40,671 nucleotides of DNA from Entophlyctis helioformis (Eukaryota > Chytridiomycota > Chytridiomycetes > Chytridiales > Chytriomycetaceae): NCBI GenBank assembly GCA_025526915.1, contig JAHLKH010000213.1, positions 1-40,671 of the forward strand. The letters are read 5' to 3'. The notes beneath the pieces are model-generated. The model saw only the letters and a list, made by a program, of their open reading frames with translations. It was not told the DNA's origin and searched no databases. A program made the translations under genes and the position numbers. Positions 20,198 to 30,280 of this stretch are shown one piece after another. Each line of letters begins with the position of its first letter. The stretch's first letter is position 1.

Positions 20198-21169
20198 ATG
20201 GGTCTCATGTCCAAGCTCAGAGCAGAGCAGGCTGCGCAGGGCATCGCTCCTCCGAGTCAGCCGCAGCAGGCACAGCAGGCACAGCAGGCACAGCAGGCAC
20301 AGCAGGCACAGCAGGCACCGCTCCCGCCACCGCCGCCTGCCATCACCAACCCAGCCGCCCACATCCTCGAGCGTCTGCACCACACCGTGTCCGAGAACAA
20401 GCTGCAGGCGTTCTACGACGCAAAGGGCATCGCCAAGGTGGCTGAGCGGCTGGCTGCCGTCGACTTTGCCCGGCTCGCGCAGCAGTGGTCCATCAGCACA
20501 CATCTCGTCTACGACCTGTGTGCGCTGGCCCTCTACGACATTGTCTTCTTTGCCGACGACTCGGGGTCCATGAACACGGGCGACCGCATCAAGGACCTGC
20601 GCACCATCATCAGCAAGACGGCCGACGTCGCCGGCCTGTTTGACAAGGACGGCATCCAGGTGCGCTTCATGAACAGCAGCGCAAAGGGCGACGGCATCCG
20701 CTCGGCCGACCAGGTCAACGATCTCATCGGCAAGGTGCCGTTCAACGGCGGCACGCCGCTGGGCACCGAGTTCAAGGCCAAGATTGTCAAGCCGCTCGTG
20801 CTCAAGTGGACGGCGCTCGCCAAGCCGGTGCTGGCCATCATCATCACCGACGGCGAGCCGACCACCGAGCCGCACGACAAGTTCGCGTCGGTGGTGCGCG
20901 ACACGATGGCGTCGCTTGCCAAGAGCAAGTACGGCACCGGCGCTCTCGCCATCCAGATTGGCCAGGTGGGCGACGACGAGAATGCACAGCGGTTCCTGGC
21001 GGCCCTCGACAAGGACGAGTCGTTTGGCGACATGCTCGACTGCACGTCCAACTACGAGATGGAGTCGGCCGAGTTTGCTGCCAAGGGTGCGCGTCTGACA
21101 CCCGAGCTGTGGCTGCTCAAGCTGTGTCTTGGCGCCATTGACGACAGCTACGATGACGCCGACACCTGA
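20198..21169 (+). CDS. vWA-domain protein (323 aa), paralog 2
   Basis: Single exon; ATG at 20198 (MGLMSKLRAEQAAQG), TGA at 21167. After about 15 residues come five Gln-Ala repeats and a Pro run. A helical segment (HTVSENKLQAFYD) then leads into the vWA domain. The MIDAS DDSGS is at 120-124, GGTPLGTEF follows, and ITDGEP is near 216-221. The C-terminal DCTSNYEME and WLLKLCLGAIDDSYDD match paralog 1 (457-1917) closely, while the long Gln-rich N-terminus of paralog 1 is absent. A likely cytoplasmic, metal-dependent binding protein of unknown partner. It is divergent from the OPT gene, and its stop lies about 20 bp from the diverged tRNA-Asp repeat arm. Confidence 0.9.
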   Translation: MGLMSKLRAEQAAQGIAPPSQPQQAQQAQQAQQAQQAQQAPLPPPPPAITNPAAHILERLHHTVSENKLQAFYDAKGIAKVAERLAAVDFARLAQQWSISTHLVYDLCALALYDIVFFADDSGSMNTGDRIKDLRTIISKTADVAGLFDKDGIQVRFMNSSAKGDGIRSADQVNDLIGKVPFNGGTPLGTEFKAKIVKPLVLKWTALAKPVLAIIITDGEPTTEPHDKFASVVRDTMASLAKSKYGTGALAIQIGQVGDDENAQRFLAALDKDESFGDMLDCTSNYEMESAEFAAKGARLTPELWLLKLCLGAIDDSYDDADT

Positions 21170-21189
21170 CTGCCGGTCGAATGAACCGT

Positions 21190-21520
21190 TTCGACTGCTG
21201 CCTGTTTCAGTTCGTCTTGCGTGCCGTCCAGATCACACTCTTGCAGTCGCAGACACGAAGCCAGCAACAGCCGCATTACCATTCTCGGCCGCCTGATCAA
21301 GTGCAGTCACTGGATTGCTGCATGGTAGTCACGCCGCAGCATCCACTTGAGCATATCCAGATGTCCATTAGAAGCTGCAAAGCAGCATGGCGTGTGCTTC
21401 AAGGAACTGGATCACACCAAGATGGCTGTTCCATGCCGCGAGCTCAACCATATTGGCTGGACATGAATGCTATACTACAAGTCCTCGCATTGCACGACCC
21501 GCGAGTCACGCTCTTCATCT
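21190..21520 (-). pseudogene. Ankyrin-repeat gene remnant (right copy)
   Basis: On the minus strand, ELAAWNSHLGVIQFLEAHA, AASNGHLDMLKWMLRRD and ALDQAAENGNAAVAGFV are three ankyrin-type repeats in different frames, separated by stops. It matches 6780-7198 but lacks about 150 bp and about 45 bp present there. It has no start codon and no full array, so it is a relic. Confidence 0.7.
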
Positions 21521-21754
21521 AACCATGAGAAACACCACGCCACAGATGCATGCCAGTTGAGCCATTGGCATGATGCACAGGCGCAAGATCAGTCGCCCAC
21601 ATGCGGGCTTTTGCACAAATGATCTGGAGAGACAGCCAGACGACGCGGACGGTGTGTAGCAGGCAGTGAGACAGCCAAAAAGGATGGAATGCAATCCAGA
21701 TGCCGATGTACAAGCAGCGAGTGGCAAAAATAGTTGCAACAAGCAAAAGTAGTG

Positions 21755-21826
21755 CTCTTCAGCGGGGAATCGAACCCCGGTCTTCCGCGTGACAGGCGGA
21801 GATACTAGCCACTATACTACTGAAGA
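21755..21826 (-). tRNA. trnD-GUC: tRNA-Asp (GTC), second copy
   Basis: Same 72-nt sequence and cloverleaf as 6478-6549, on the opposite strand: acceptor TCTTCAG/CTGAAGA, anticodon loop CTGTCAC. The gene body is unchanged while the flanks have diverged, which fits selection on a working tRNA. Confidence 0.97.
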
Positions 21827-22797
21827 TACCCCTCTTGTACGATTTTTCCGCTTTTGCCACTACATTCATGATTGCATGTATCCAACCAATGCGATCCACG
21901 CTGGATTGGTCAGCCGTGTCACGCGACACGATCCACTCACTGGTTCCCACAACTGCCTCCGAGTGGCCAGTAGCCGCCTTGAAGAGCGTGCTGCTCCCAC
22001 TCTGCTCACAGAGGGCCGAAGAGACCAGGTTATCAACTCCTCAACTTTCAAGAAACTCTGGGCAACCAGCGCTGTTACTCCTGTCTCGTCATTCGCCTTC
22101 TTTCCTTTTTGCTACTTCCTGCTGGGGTCAGCCGTGATTGTTCTTTTTGCTGTCATTGGACTTGTGCTGGCTGTCTGTGCATGCGTGCGTGCATGGCTGG
22201 TCTGGTGTGAGTGGCCGTGGCACTGATCGCTTGTGATCGCATCAACGGCTGTGGCTGGTTGGAGTGCAGATGGCAACTGTATGATGCGTGTGTGTGGTGG
22301 AATGCGCCACTGACGGACTGCCAGGTCATGGCGGGATGCACAGACGCATTCGCGACTGGCTCACAGGCTCGTGGTGCATGGCAATGGCAAGGGATGCCAC
22401 GAGGCTGTCCATGTGCTGTTCGGCCGGCATGGTCATTGCGCCACAGCTGGGTTGTTGCAATCTGTCAGTGTGAGCGGCGTGATGCTGCCATCATCTCGAT
22501 AAGCCAAAGCGATGTTGCCATTGGTACATGGCTGTCTGGCAATCTCGGCAAGCGGGACCACTTGGCTTGCCATCAAGGACAACCACTCACCAGCATGGCA
22601 CTCTTGGTCACACAGACTTTGCGTGTATGTGCACATGCATAGGTTGCCAACCACAACGCGTCCAAGATCTGCATCGTGCGACCAGACTGCTGATGCTCTC
22701 CCAGATCGTCCAGCTCACAAGAGCGCGGCGTCCATGAGACGGCCAAGAATGTGCTTGGATCACCCACAATCGAAAACTACATTCATTCCAGCCGCGG

Positions 22798-24918
22798 TCA
22801 TGAGGACGCAATGGAAGCACCCAATGCGACCGCACCGCCAAGGAAGAACACTAACCACGACATTCCAAGCGTGATGCCCCATTCCCACAATGCACCTGCC
22901 GCTGCCGGTCCAATGGTGCGCATGCTCGCTGCCATGGTGCTTGCGAACCCGTGCGCCAGTCCCAGCGACCTCGGATCCGATTCCTGCGTAATCAAGATGA
23001 GCACACTGAGGTACGACACAGCCTCCGCGACGCCGAGGGCCACCATCACAATGCTCGTGACGAGCGCGACGGCCACCGACCCGGACCCCACGGGCGAGAT
23101 CCCCGCAATAAACGGGATCACTGCATGCGCAGGGATGAAGAGGGCCATGCCCAAATGGTACGCTCCGCGTGACCCGACCGCCCCCAGCAGCCGCTGGAAA
23201 ACGGTCAGCTGCGTGGCGAGCTTGGATGCCGAGATGAGCGTCAGGAAAAACGACGTGTCGCGCGCGCTGAGCGCCAGCCCGCCCGACGGCCTGTCTGTGC
23301 TGAAATACAGCGGCAGCGACGTCATGTACGTGATGTTGGTGTACGCGATCGCGCAGTAGAGGAGCACGGGGCCGAGTGTCTGCAGAGCGAGGGGGTTGAA
23401 CGGCTGCTGGTGCTGGCGTGGGAGATGGGGCGATGGCTGCAATGGCTGTGTTGAGGCGGATGCCAGCGATGACACGGATGCGGATGCGTCATCCTGGAAG
23501 AGGCGGCGGCGTGAGGATGTGGTTGATGGATTGTCCAGCGCGTTCGGTGGCGGTGGGTACGACACGACAGACGCGGATGGCATGGCTACTGCGGCTGCTG
23601 AGCTTGGGTCGGTGGACGGCTGCGGCTTGGTGGACGCTCGCGACGATTGCAGCCGGTTGGTATTGTACAGCGACTGCGATGACTCGGACAGGTCTTCGAG
23701 GGCGACCGAGTCAGACGAGGTTGAGTCGGGGTGGATGGTCATTGAACCGTGTGCACCTGGACGACGGCTGCCGTGCACTCTGCCGCGCACTGATGGCCCT
23801 GCGCGCGGCTCTGGCGGATCGTCCGCCATGTCACCAGAAAGCGGCGCATACGCAGCAGATGCACCACGGCCCAGTCCTGATAACGCCGTCGAAGCAGCCG
23901 TCACCACCACATCGGCGATGGATCCGCGGCGTCTGCCACTACTGCCACTGCCGTTGCTGACGTTGCGCTTTGGGGTCTCCTCGAGCAGCAGCAGCGTCGT
24001 CACGCACGCCACACACGCAAGCGCAGCACCGAGCAAGCACGGCAGCAGAAACGGGTACGCGGTCGCCCATGCGAACCGACCAAACACGGCCGGATACAGG
24101 CGGCCCGGATCCGCCAGCATGCCGCCCAGCACGGGTCCCAGGATCCCCGACATGCCGTACATGGCGCCGTACATGGCAAACGCCCACGCGCGATCCGTAT
24201 CGCTCCCACCAGCGATATCCCCAAGCATCCCCTTTGCAACCGTGGACCCGGCGCCAAACACGCCTGCCACTACGCGCGCACCGACCGTCACGCCATAGGC
24301 GGGGCTCAGCCCGACAGCGAGGCTGGTGGCGACCGACACGACCAGCCCGGCCACCAGCACGGGCTTGCGGCCCACGCGGTCCGACGCCGCCCCCCACACG
24401 ACGTTCATGACAAACAGTGGCATGTAAAACGCCGATCCGAGCAGGCCCGTGTACGTGCCTGGTGTCGGCGTGGTCGGCAGATGGTGCCGCACAATGTACG
24501 GGTACAGCGGGATGAGCATGCTCTCGGTGAGCGCCTCAGGGATCAGCGCCAGCAGCAGAATGGCCGTCTGGTAGCGGATCGATGGCGACGGCGACGGCGA
24601 CGGCGACGACGGTGTTTGTGTCTGGCGTCGACTGCGTGGCTCGATATCGTCGTCAACGGCGTCGGCGTCGGTGTCACTATCGGTGTAGAGGCGTGTGCTG
24701 TGGTGCTGCGGGCGGCGGAAGAAGCGGGGCACAAGTGTGTGCCAAGGCTGCTGCGACGTTTGTGGTGGTGGCGGCGGTGGTGGTGGCAGTGGTGGCCGCC
24801 GCTGCGGGCTCGAGTCGGAGTCGCTCGAGAAGCCTGCGCCGTGCGTGCCGTGAGCGCTGCGAGACAGCAGCGACTCGTGGGCGGCTGGCGATGCGTCGGC
24901 TGCCGGCATGGTGGGCAT
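22798..24918 (-). CDS. Major facilitator superfamily transporter (706 aa)
   Basis: Single-exon gene. The first ATG in frame is at 24918 (MPTMPAADASPAAHE); an upstream GTG at 24954 is not used as a start. The N-terminal 110 residues are cytoplasmic, with His/Pro/Ser/Asp-rich stretches including an eight-Pro run. Membrane spans begin at YQTAILLLALIPEAL. MFS motif A, GAASDRVGRKP, is at 176-186. GPVLGGMLADP follows in the first half. A long polar loop of about 230 residues splits the two six-helix halves, and a second set of spans ends at the C-terminus. Architecture resembles DHA1-type drug or metal-ion exporters with a long central loop. The substrate is unknown. Confidence 0.88.
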   Translation of the reverse strand: MPTMPAADASPAAHESLLSRSAHGTHGAGFSSDSDSSPQRRPPLPPPPPPPPQTSQQPWHTLVPRFFRRPQHHSTRLYTDSDTDADAVDDDIEPRSRRQTQTPSSPSPSPSPSIRYQTAILLLALIPEALTESMLIPLYPYIVRHHLPTTPTPGTYTGLLGSAFYMPLFVMNVVWGAASDRVGRKPVLVAGLVVSVATSLAVGLSPAYGVTVGARVVAGVFGAGSTVAKGMLGDIAGGSDTDRAWAFAMYGAMYGMSGILGPVLGGMLADPGRLYPAVFGRFAWATAYPFLLPCLLGAALACVACVTTLLLLEETPKRNVSNGSGSSGRRRGSIADVVVTAASTALSGLGRGASAAYAPLSGDMADDPPEPRAGPSVRGRVHGSRRPGAHGSMTIHPDSTSSDSVALEDLSESSQSLYNTNRLQSSRASTKPQPSTDPSSAAAVAMPSASVVSYPPPPNALDNPSTTSSRRRLFQDDASASVSSLASASTQPLQPSPHLPRQHQQPFNPLALQTLGPVLLYCAIAYTNITYMTSLPLYFSTDRPSGGLALSARDTSFFLTLISASKLATQLTVFQRLLGAVGSRGAYHLGMALFIPAHAVIPFIAGISPVGSGSVAVALVTSIVMVALGVAEAVSYLSVLILITQESDPRSLGLAHGFASTMAASMRTIGPAAAGALWEWGITLGMSWLVFFLGGAVALGASIASS

Positions 24919-25193
24919 GCCGTGCGTGTGTCTATGTGCCGTCGACGTTGCCACCGTCGTCTATGCTGGGATCGAGCAGCAGCAGTCGCAGACGCAGCAG
25001 CAGGACCAGTGGACCAATCTGATCTAGCACAAGTGATCTGGCGAGGAAAGTGTTTCTGGTGCACAGTGTGCTCGCCACGGCACACGCAGCCATGGCTGGC
25101 ATCTGGAGTGAAAGGGTGAAAGGACTGGAAGTGTAAACGAGCATTGTTGAGGACAGGCACATGCAGGGAGAGGCAGGCAGCCAAGCGATCGCA

Positions 25194-26831
25194 TCACAGC
25201 AGCGCTGCGCCGATCACAACCGACGCACCAACAGCAACCATCTGCCACAGCCCATGGCTCGCAGCACGAGCGGCAGACGACCGCACCGGCGCATCAAACG
25301 CCATGTACGGCGTCCACAGCCGCACGGGATTCCAGATCTTGGGCTTGGCCTGCAGCTCGTTGGCCACGCCAATGTACTTGACGTCGCGGTACACAATGTA
25401 CGCCAGCTTGCACAGCTCGACGACGGCGGCCGGGTCAAAGTTGCCTCTGTTGGCGACGGGCCACCCGCTGCCATTGGTGGTCGCGTAAGGAAGCATGTAG
25501 TCGAGCGCGCGCACGAGCGAGCGGCCCTGAGCGTCCTGGTACTGAAACAAGTTGAAAGGCGTCGACTGCGACAGGAACCCGAGCACAAACAGGCCCTGGA
25601 TGTTGTACGCCGAGTAGAACCACGAGAGCGTGCGCGACTGCTCTTGCGGCTGCGACCCGTTTGCCGTGATCTGCAGCAGCATGCGCGGCACGGTCACGGT
25701 CTGCAGCACGGACGTTGCCTCGGACACGCGGCCGAGAAACAGGAGCATGGCGACCTGCTGCACGTCGAACCACGTGCCCTGGTTGTTGATGCTCTTTGAC
25801 AGGGCGAGTGCACGCGGTGATGTCTGTGTCCATGTGTAAAACTGCGCGATCCACGTCTGCATGCCTGTGTAGTGCGTCTGTGTAAACGATGTGGATGTGC
25901 GCAGGATGCCGATGGCGTCGATGAGCAGATACAGTTTGCCGAGATCTGGTCCAGGTTTGTGTGTGTGGATGTGTTGGTGTTGTCCATCCATGCGTGCGGC
26001 CCGATGCAGATCCAGTCCAGTCCAGTCCAGTCCAGTCCAGTCCAGTCCAGTCCAGACCACATGGTGCACCACACGTCAGCATTGGCAGGGACTACACAGG
26101 CCAGTGGCAGCCGACATGAAGGTGCGCTCACCGAGAAGGCCGCCGGCAGTGGTGGCTTGCTGCAGCGTAAACGAGCCGGGCACGTTGATGACTGAGGCGT
26201 TGGGACGCAGGATGGCCGGATCGATGCCCTTGACCCAGTTTGCGTAGTTGAGGTTTGGGTTCATGGCGGTGACCGGGTCGATGAACCACACCTGCAGCCT
26301 GCGGGCGGCGGTGGCCGCATAGGTCTCGTTGCGCGTGTAGAAAAAGGCGAGGGCACAGTTGAAGACGTCGTCGATGACGACCTGGAGGAACTGCGGGTCC
26401 TGGTGCAGGTAGATTTCAGGGTTGGTGTAGCCGTCGAAGCGGGCGTAGGGCAGGCCCGAGGGAGGCTTTGCGGCGTCGGGCCAGTAGTAGCGGGCGGCCG
26501 AGTAGTAGTCGTGCGGGTCGTTTGAGGGCGGCAGCATGTCGGGAGCCTTTGAGATGACCGAGTAGACGGCGGGGTCAGCGGCCGAGGCCCAGGCGAAGCG
26601 CTCGATGCGACGGACGGCCGAGTTGAGCTCCTTGCGGCCCTGGCGCCAGAGGTCGCGGTTCTCCCACAGGTTCTGCGGGTTGAGGTAGAAGAGCTGCAAG
26701 GCGGCGACGGGGCCAGACGATGACGAGTTTGGCAGCAGCACGCCTGCAGGCCACACGAGGGCAGCAGCGGGGCAGGCGAGCAGGGCGAGCAGGGCGAGGA
26801 GCAGGACGGTGGCAGCCGAGACGAGGAGCAT
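25194..26831 (-). CDS. Secreted alginate-lyase-fold protein (483 aa), likely GPI-anchored
   Basis: Two exons, 26132-26831 and 25194-25945, joined in phase across a 186-bp intron (GTGAGC to CAG). An N-terminal signal peptide (MLLVSAATVLLLALLALL) precedes the domain. The alginate-lyase family signature HDYYSAARYYWPD lies at 107-119, followed by GLPYARFDGYTNPE. NNQGTWFDVQ is at 287-296. The C-terminus ends in VAVGASVVIGAALL after a short polar stretch, a plausible GPI signal. Family members cleave uronic-acid polysaccharides by beta-elimination. The family position usually occupied by His (NNHG) is Gln here, so activity is uncertain. It would act outside the cell or on the wall. It is divergent from ric8. 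Confidence 0.85.
26011..26055. repeat. TCCAG pentanucleotide array in the lyase-like gene's intron
   Basis: Nine perfect TCCAG units on the plus strand, entirely inside the 186-bp intron between 25946 and 26131. Confidence 0.95.
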
Positions 26832-27224
26832 GTGTGCAGGGGAGCAAGACTCGAGGCAAGGCCGGTGCAGATCTGGACGAGTGGTGGTGTCGGCGCGTCT
26901 TTGCGAGAACGCGCCACGCGGCAAAGGCAACTCCGCCACGGGGCAGCAGGCGGAGTTGCAGAGGGCCGTGGCGAGGTGCCGTGGCGAGCAGTCGTGGCTT
27001 GATGGGGGATGGCTTGATGGGGGATGGCTTGATGGGCAGAGAGCCGCCAGGGCAGAGAGCCGCCAGGGCAGAGAGGCGGGTTTGCAGGAGCCAGCCCGCG
27101 GCCCTGTGGCGTCCATAGGCCATGGCGAGTGCACAGCAGCAGCAGCCGCGTATCTGCCATTCGAGCTGTTCGTCAGACACTCGCAAGCTCACTCTCATTC
27201 ATTCACACTCACACTCCCACTCTC

Positions 27225-27291
27225 TCCTCTCCCGCCCTCTCTCTCTCTCTCTCTCTCCTCTCCCGCCCTCTCTCTCTCTCTCTCTCTCCAC
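27225..27291. repeat. CT microsatellite upstream of ric8
   Basis: Two CT runs separated by CCTCTCCCGCC, in the presumed 5' leader. Confidence 0.9.
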
Positions 27292-27352
27292 TCTCGCCAC
27301 TCTCGCCACTCTCTCCACTCTTGCCACACGCGCATCTCCCCGCCTTGCACCC

Positions 27353-27400
27353 ACAGCCAACAGCCAACAGCCAACAGCCAACAGCCAACAGCCAACAGCC
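27353..27400. repeat. ACAGCCA heptamer repeat before the ric8 start
   Basis: About seven units of ACAGCCA end just upstream of ATG 27413. Confidence 0.9.
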
Positions 27401-27412
27401 GCCCCAGACCAG

Positions 27413-27687
27413 ATGGACGCATTCGTGGCACTGAGCGAGCAGCAGCGGGCGTCTGCCCAGCACAGGCCCGCCGTGGCTGCCCAGCTGGCCGCGTTTGTGG
27501 CCGCGCACGGCTCGCCGGCCTCGCCCTCGGCCGCCCTGGGCCTGGTGGGCGGCGGCGTCTGCTCGGCCTCGGCCAAGGCCGCCTTTGCCGACAGTCTCTT
27601 GGCGCTGGTGTCCCGCCTGGTGTCTGACGGTGAGCCAGTCTGTCTGTCTGTCTCACGCTGCCTGTCCGTGTGTCTCACTCACTCTGT

Positions 27688-27720
<33 letters not shown>

Positions 27721-29591
27721 TCACGCCAGACTCGACCGACTCGCAAGACTCGCAAGACTCGGCCGACGCACTCGCCCAGCAGGCGCTGCACTGCCTGCGC
27801 ATCCTGACCAGAGAGACGGCCGGCTGCGACCCGCTGTTCAAGCAGAGCGTGAGTGTCTCACTCATTCATGCACTCTGTCCACTATGCATGCTCACTACCC
27901 ACTATGCATGACTATGCATGCTCACTCATCCACTATGCATCGACAGAGCATCGCGCTGCTGGCCCGCGTCGCCGGCCTCGCCGCCCAGCCCGGCCTTGAT
28001 GGCCAGCCGCCCGCCGCCTTCTCGCCGTCCGCCGTGGCCGTCGAGAGCCTCAAGGTGCTGTCCAACACGCTCCTGCAGGACTCGGCCGCCCGCTACCACT
28101 TTGCCGCCACGCCGGCTGTCGACGCTGCTGCCGCGGCCCTCTCGGTGCGTGTGCTGCGTGCTGCGTGCTGCGTGCTGCGCGTTGCGGATCTGCCCAGTGC
28201 TGGCTTCTTGGCTGTGCCACCGCTGCCACTCCCACTGACCCAATCATGCCCTGTCCTGTCTTGCCCTGTCCTGTCCTGTCCTGTCCTGTCCTGTCCCACA
28301 GACGCGACCGTCGCTGCCCATCGGCCCCGTCTTCCTGCTGACCCGCCTCGTGTTCATTGCCACCGCCGGCAGCAGAGACGTCTCGCTCAGGCTGATCCAC
28401 AACGGCACTTGTGTCCATCTCGCCTACGTAGGTGGCTGTCTCGCTTGCCTTCTCGTCCCATCCGCCCCTCCTCACTTACCCACACTCCTCGGGCTGCCGC
28501 ATCGCAGCTCCTCAAAGAAATGGTCGAGGGCCGGCTGGTGCCGACGCCGCAAGAGTCTTGGATCTCGGTCGATCTGGCTCGCACAGAGATCCTCAAGACC
28601 GCGTTCAACATGTCTGTGCCCGTCTCAGAGGCCGGCATGTCCCAGTCTTCGCACTCTGCCGCTGCTGGCGGCGGCCTGTTTGGGGGCATCATCCCACCGC
28701 CAGCAGGCACAACGCAGAGCAGCGCATCGTCCATCAAGACCACCAACACGGCAAAGACGGCGGTTGACAACCAGACCGAAGACGACGCGGCTCCCTCTGA
28801 GCGCGACCGTCTTGCTGTCCACTTTGGCGGGTGCGCGTGCTTGGCCGCCTCATGGATGCCGACGCGCATGCCAGCCAACGTGCAGCGGGTGCTGACTGAC
28901 CGTCCGTGATCTGTGATCGATCCCATGATCCCACGACAGACTGTTGCAGACTGCGATTGTCGTGGCCAAGCAGACGCCGCTGGCTCGCATGCCGCTTGTG
29001 CCGCCACACAGCCACATCATCAACTTTATGATGAACCTGCCTGTCAAGTCTCTGGCTGAGTCCTGGTTCCCGGCCGGCGCCACCTCGATCGTTCGTCTGC
29101 TTGTCGACATCCTGGCCGCCACCCTCAAGGAGTGCTTCCCGCGTCGCACATCTGTCGCGTCAACCGCCGCGTCCAAGACCACGCCGGCCGTCGAGGTCAT
29201 CAAGACGGTTGGTGCCGAGGCGGCAGACCACGACGAGCACGATGACGACGATGTCAAGATTGAAGGCATGGAGGCGGACCAGGCCCTTGCGCCGCTCCTT
29301 CTTGTTCTCAAGACGCTCGCCAACGAGCATCCCGAGTCGCGAGCGATTCTTGGGTCCCTCCTCATGCCCGATGACATGTGAGTGGATGGATGTGGCCGTC
29401 ATTGGGGGCAGAGCGGTGGCAGAGTGAGACGACTCACACGGCCTGCTGGACAGCGATCGCACCAAGCCGCTCAGCAAGGGCACGGCCATCACCAACTACC
29501 TCATCTCGTTCATGACGAGCGTGACGCTGCTCAACATCCGCGAGTGCGTGTTTGAGCTCTTTTTGGCCATTTGCGAGCAGAACAGTACGTG

Positions 29592-29663
<72 letters not shown>

Positions 29664-30050
29664 TGGAGCGTGTACTGATACGACGGCCATGCGATGCCCA
29701 CCGTTGCGCCAGCGGGACGGCTGGTGTCGTATGTCGGATATGGCCACGCGGCCGGGTTCCTCATGAGCCGTGGGCTGCTCAACGCCAACGGCGGTGTGGC
29801 TGGAGCAGCAGCACCAGCGCATGGCCACGGCCAGGGCCACAGCCAGTCGGGATCGGACGTGGACATCAACCCGATCACGGGCGAGCTCCGGTCCAAGGAG
29901 GAGCGGCCGGATCCGTTTGCGGGCATGAGCGAGGAGGAGAAGGAGGCCGAGGCCGAGAAGCTGTTTGTGCTGTTTGACCGGCTGAACAAGACGGGCGTGA
30001 TCCAGGTGGTGCAGAAGGGCGACGGAGACGGCGGCGGCGGCGGCGTTTGA
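27413..30050 (+). CDS. ric8: Synembryn / RIC8, G-alpha chaperone and exchange factor (629 aa)
   Basis: Folds nascent G-alpha subunits and promotes their nucleotide exchange; acts in the cytosol and at the plasma membrane. Eight exons fit splice sites and phases throughout: 27413-27629, 27730-27848, 27947-28144, 28302-28427, 28508-28830, 28940-29377, 29454-29584, 29713-30050, giving 1890 nt with stop. Recognition rests on the armadillo-like helical body (ALHCLRILTRETAG, then VESLKVLSNTLLQ) and the strongly conserved C-terminus: VSYVGYGHAAGFLMSRGLL near 522-540, INPITGELR, the PFAGMSEEEKEAEAEKL helix, and FDRLNKTGVIQ. The usual acidic linker is present (DEHDDDD). Introns are 76-157 bp and rich in microsatellites. 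It is divergent from the lyase-like gene at 25194-26831. Confidence 0.93.
28249..28296. repeat. CCTGT pentamer array in ric8 intron 3
   Basis: About seven near-perfect CCTGT units directly before the 3' splice site of the 157-bp intron (28145-28301). The start of the same intron carries GTGCTGC repeats. Confidence 0.9.
29596..29662. repeat. 67-nt TG microsatellite in ric8 intron 7
   Basis: Uninterrupted TG repeat that takes up more than half of the 128-bp intron 29585-29712. Confidence 0.97.
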
Positions 30051-30280
30051 TGTCAAATGCAGGCGGAGTGAATGAAATGCCGCCAGATCTGATGTGGTGC
30101 ACACGCCTGCGCCTTTGCGCCTTTGCACAGCAACCGACAGCACGGGCACAGGCGGCTGTGCACGACCGAGACTGACAGGCACTCGCAGGCACGAGCACTC
30201 GCACTCGCACAGAGGCACCAGTGGAGTGTGCACGCCCTTGAACGCAGCCCAACCAGCCCAAGCAACGCCAAGGACCGTCC

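Larger units (their letters stand above)
21190..22765. repeat. Right arm of the older inverted repeat
   Basis: Reverse-complement partner of 5550-7198, carrying tRNA-Asp at its centre. The outer end lies about 30 bp from the MFS transporter stop. Frames in 21830-22750 are not conserved with the left arm, so it is judged non-coding apart from the tRNA and ankyrin relic. Confidence 0.87.
26832..27412. promoter_or_regulatory. Divergent promoter region of the lyase-like gene and ric8
   Basis: No gene. It contains a 15-bp repeat with core GGCTTGATGGGGGAT (about 26997-27036), a 16-bp repeat with GAGCCGCCAGGGCA (27037-27075), a long pyrimidine tract of CT runs (27225-27291), and about seven ACAGCCA units (27353-27400) ending 12 bp before the ric8 ATG. 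The CT tract probably lies in the ric8 5' leader; CT-rich leaders are common in well-expressed fungal genes. Confidence 0.55.

Noticed and set aside
26011..26055. TCCAG array considered as a telomere-like or CRISPR-like repeat
   Set aside because: Simple pentamer without spacers, inside a spliced intron. No CRISPR array is present in the window.
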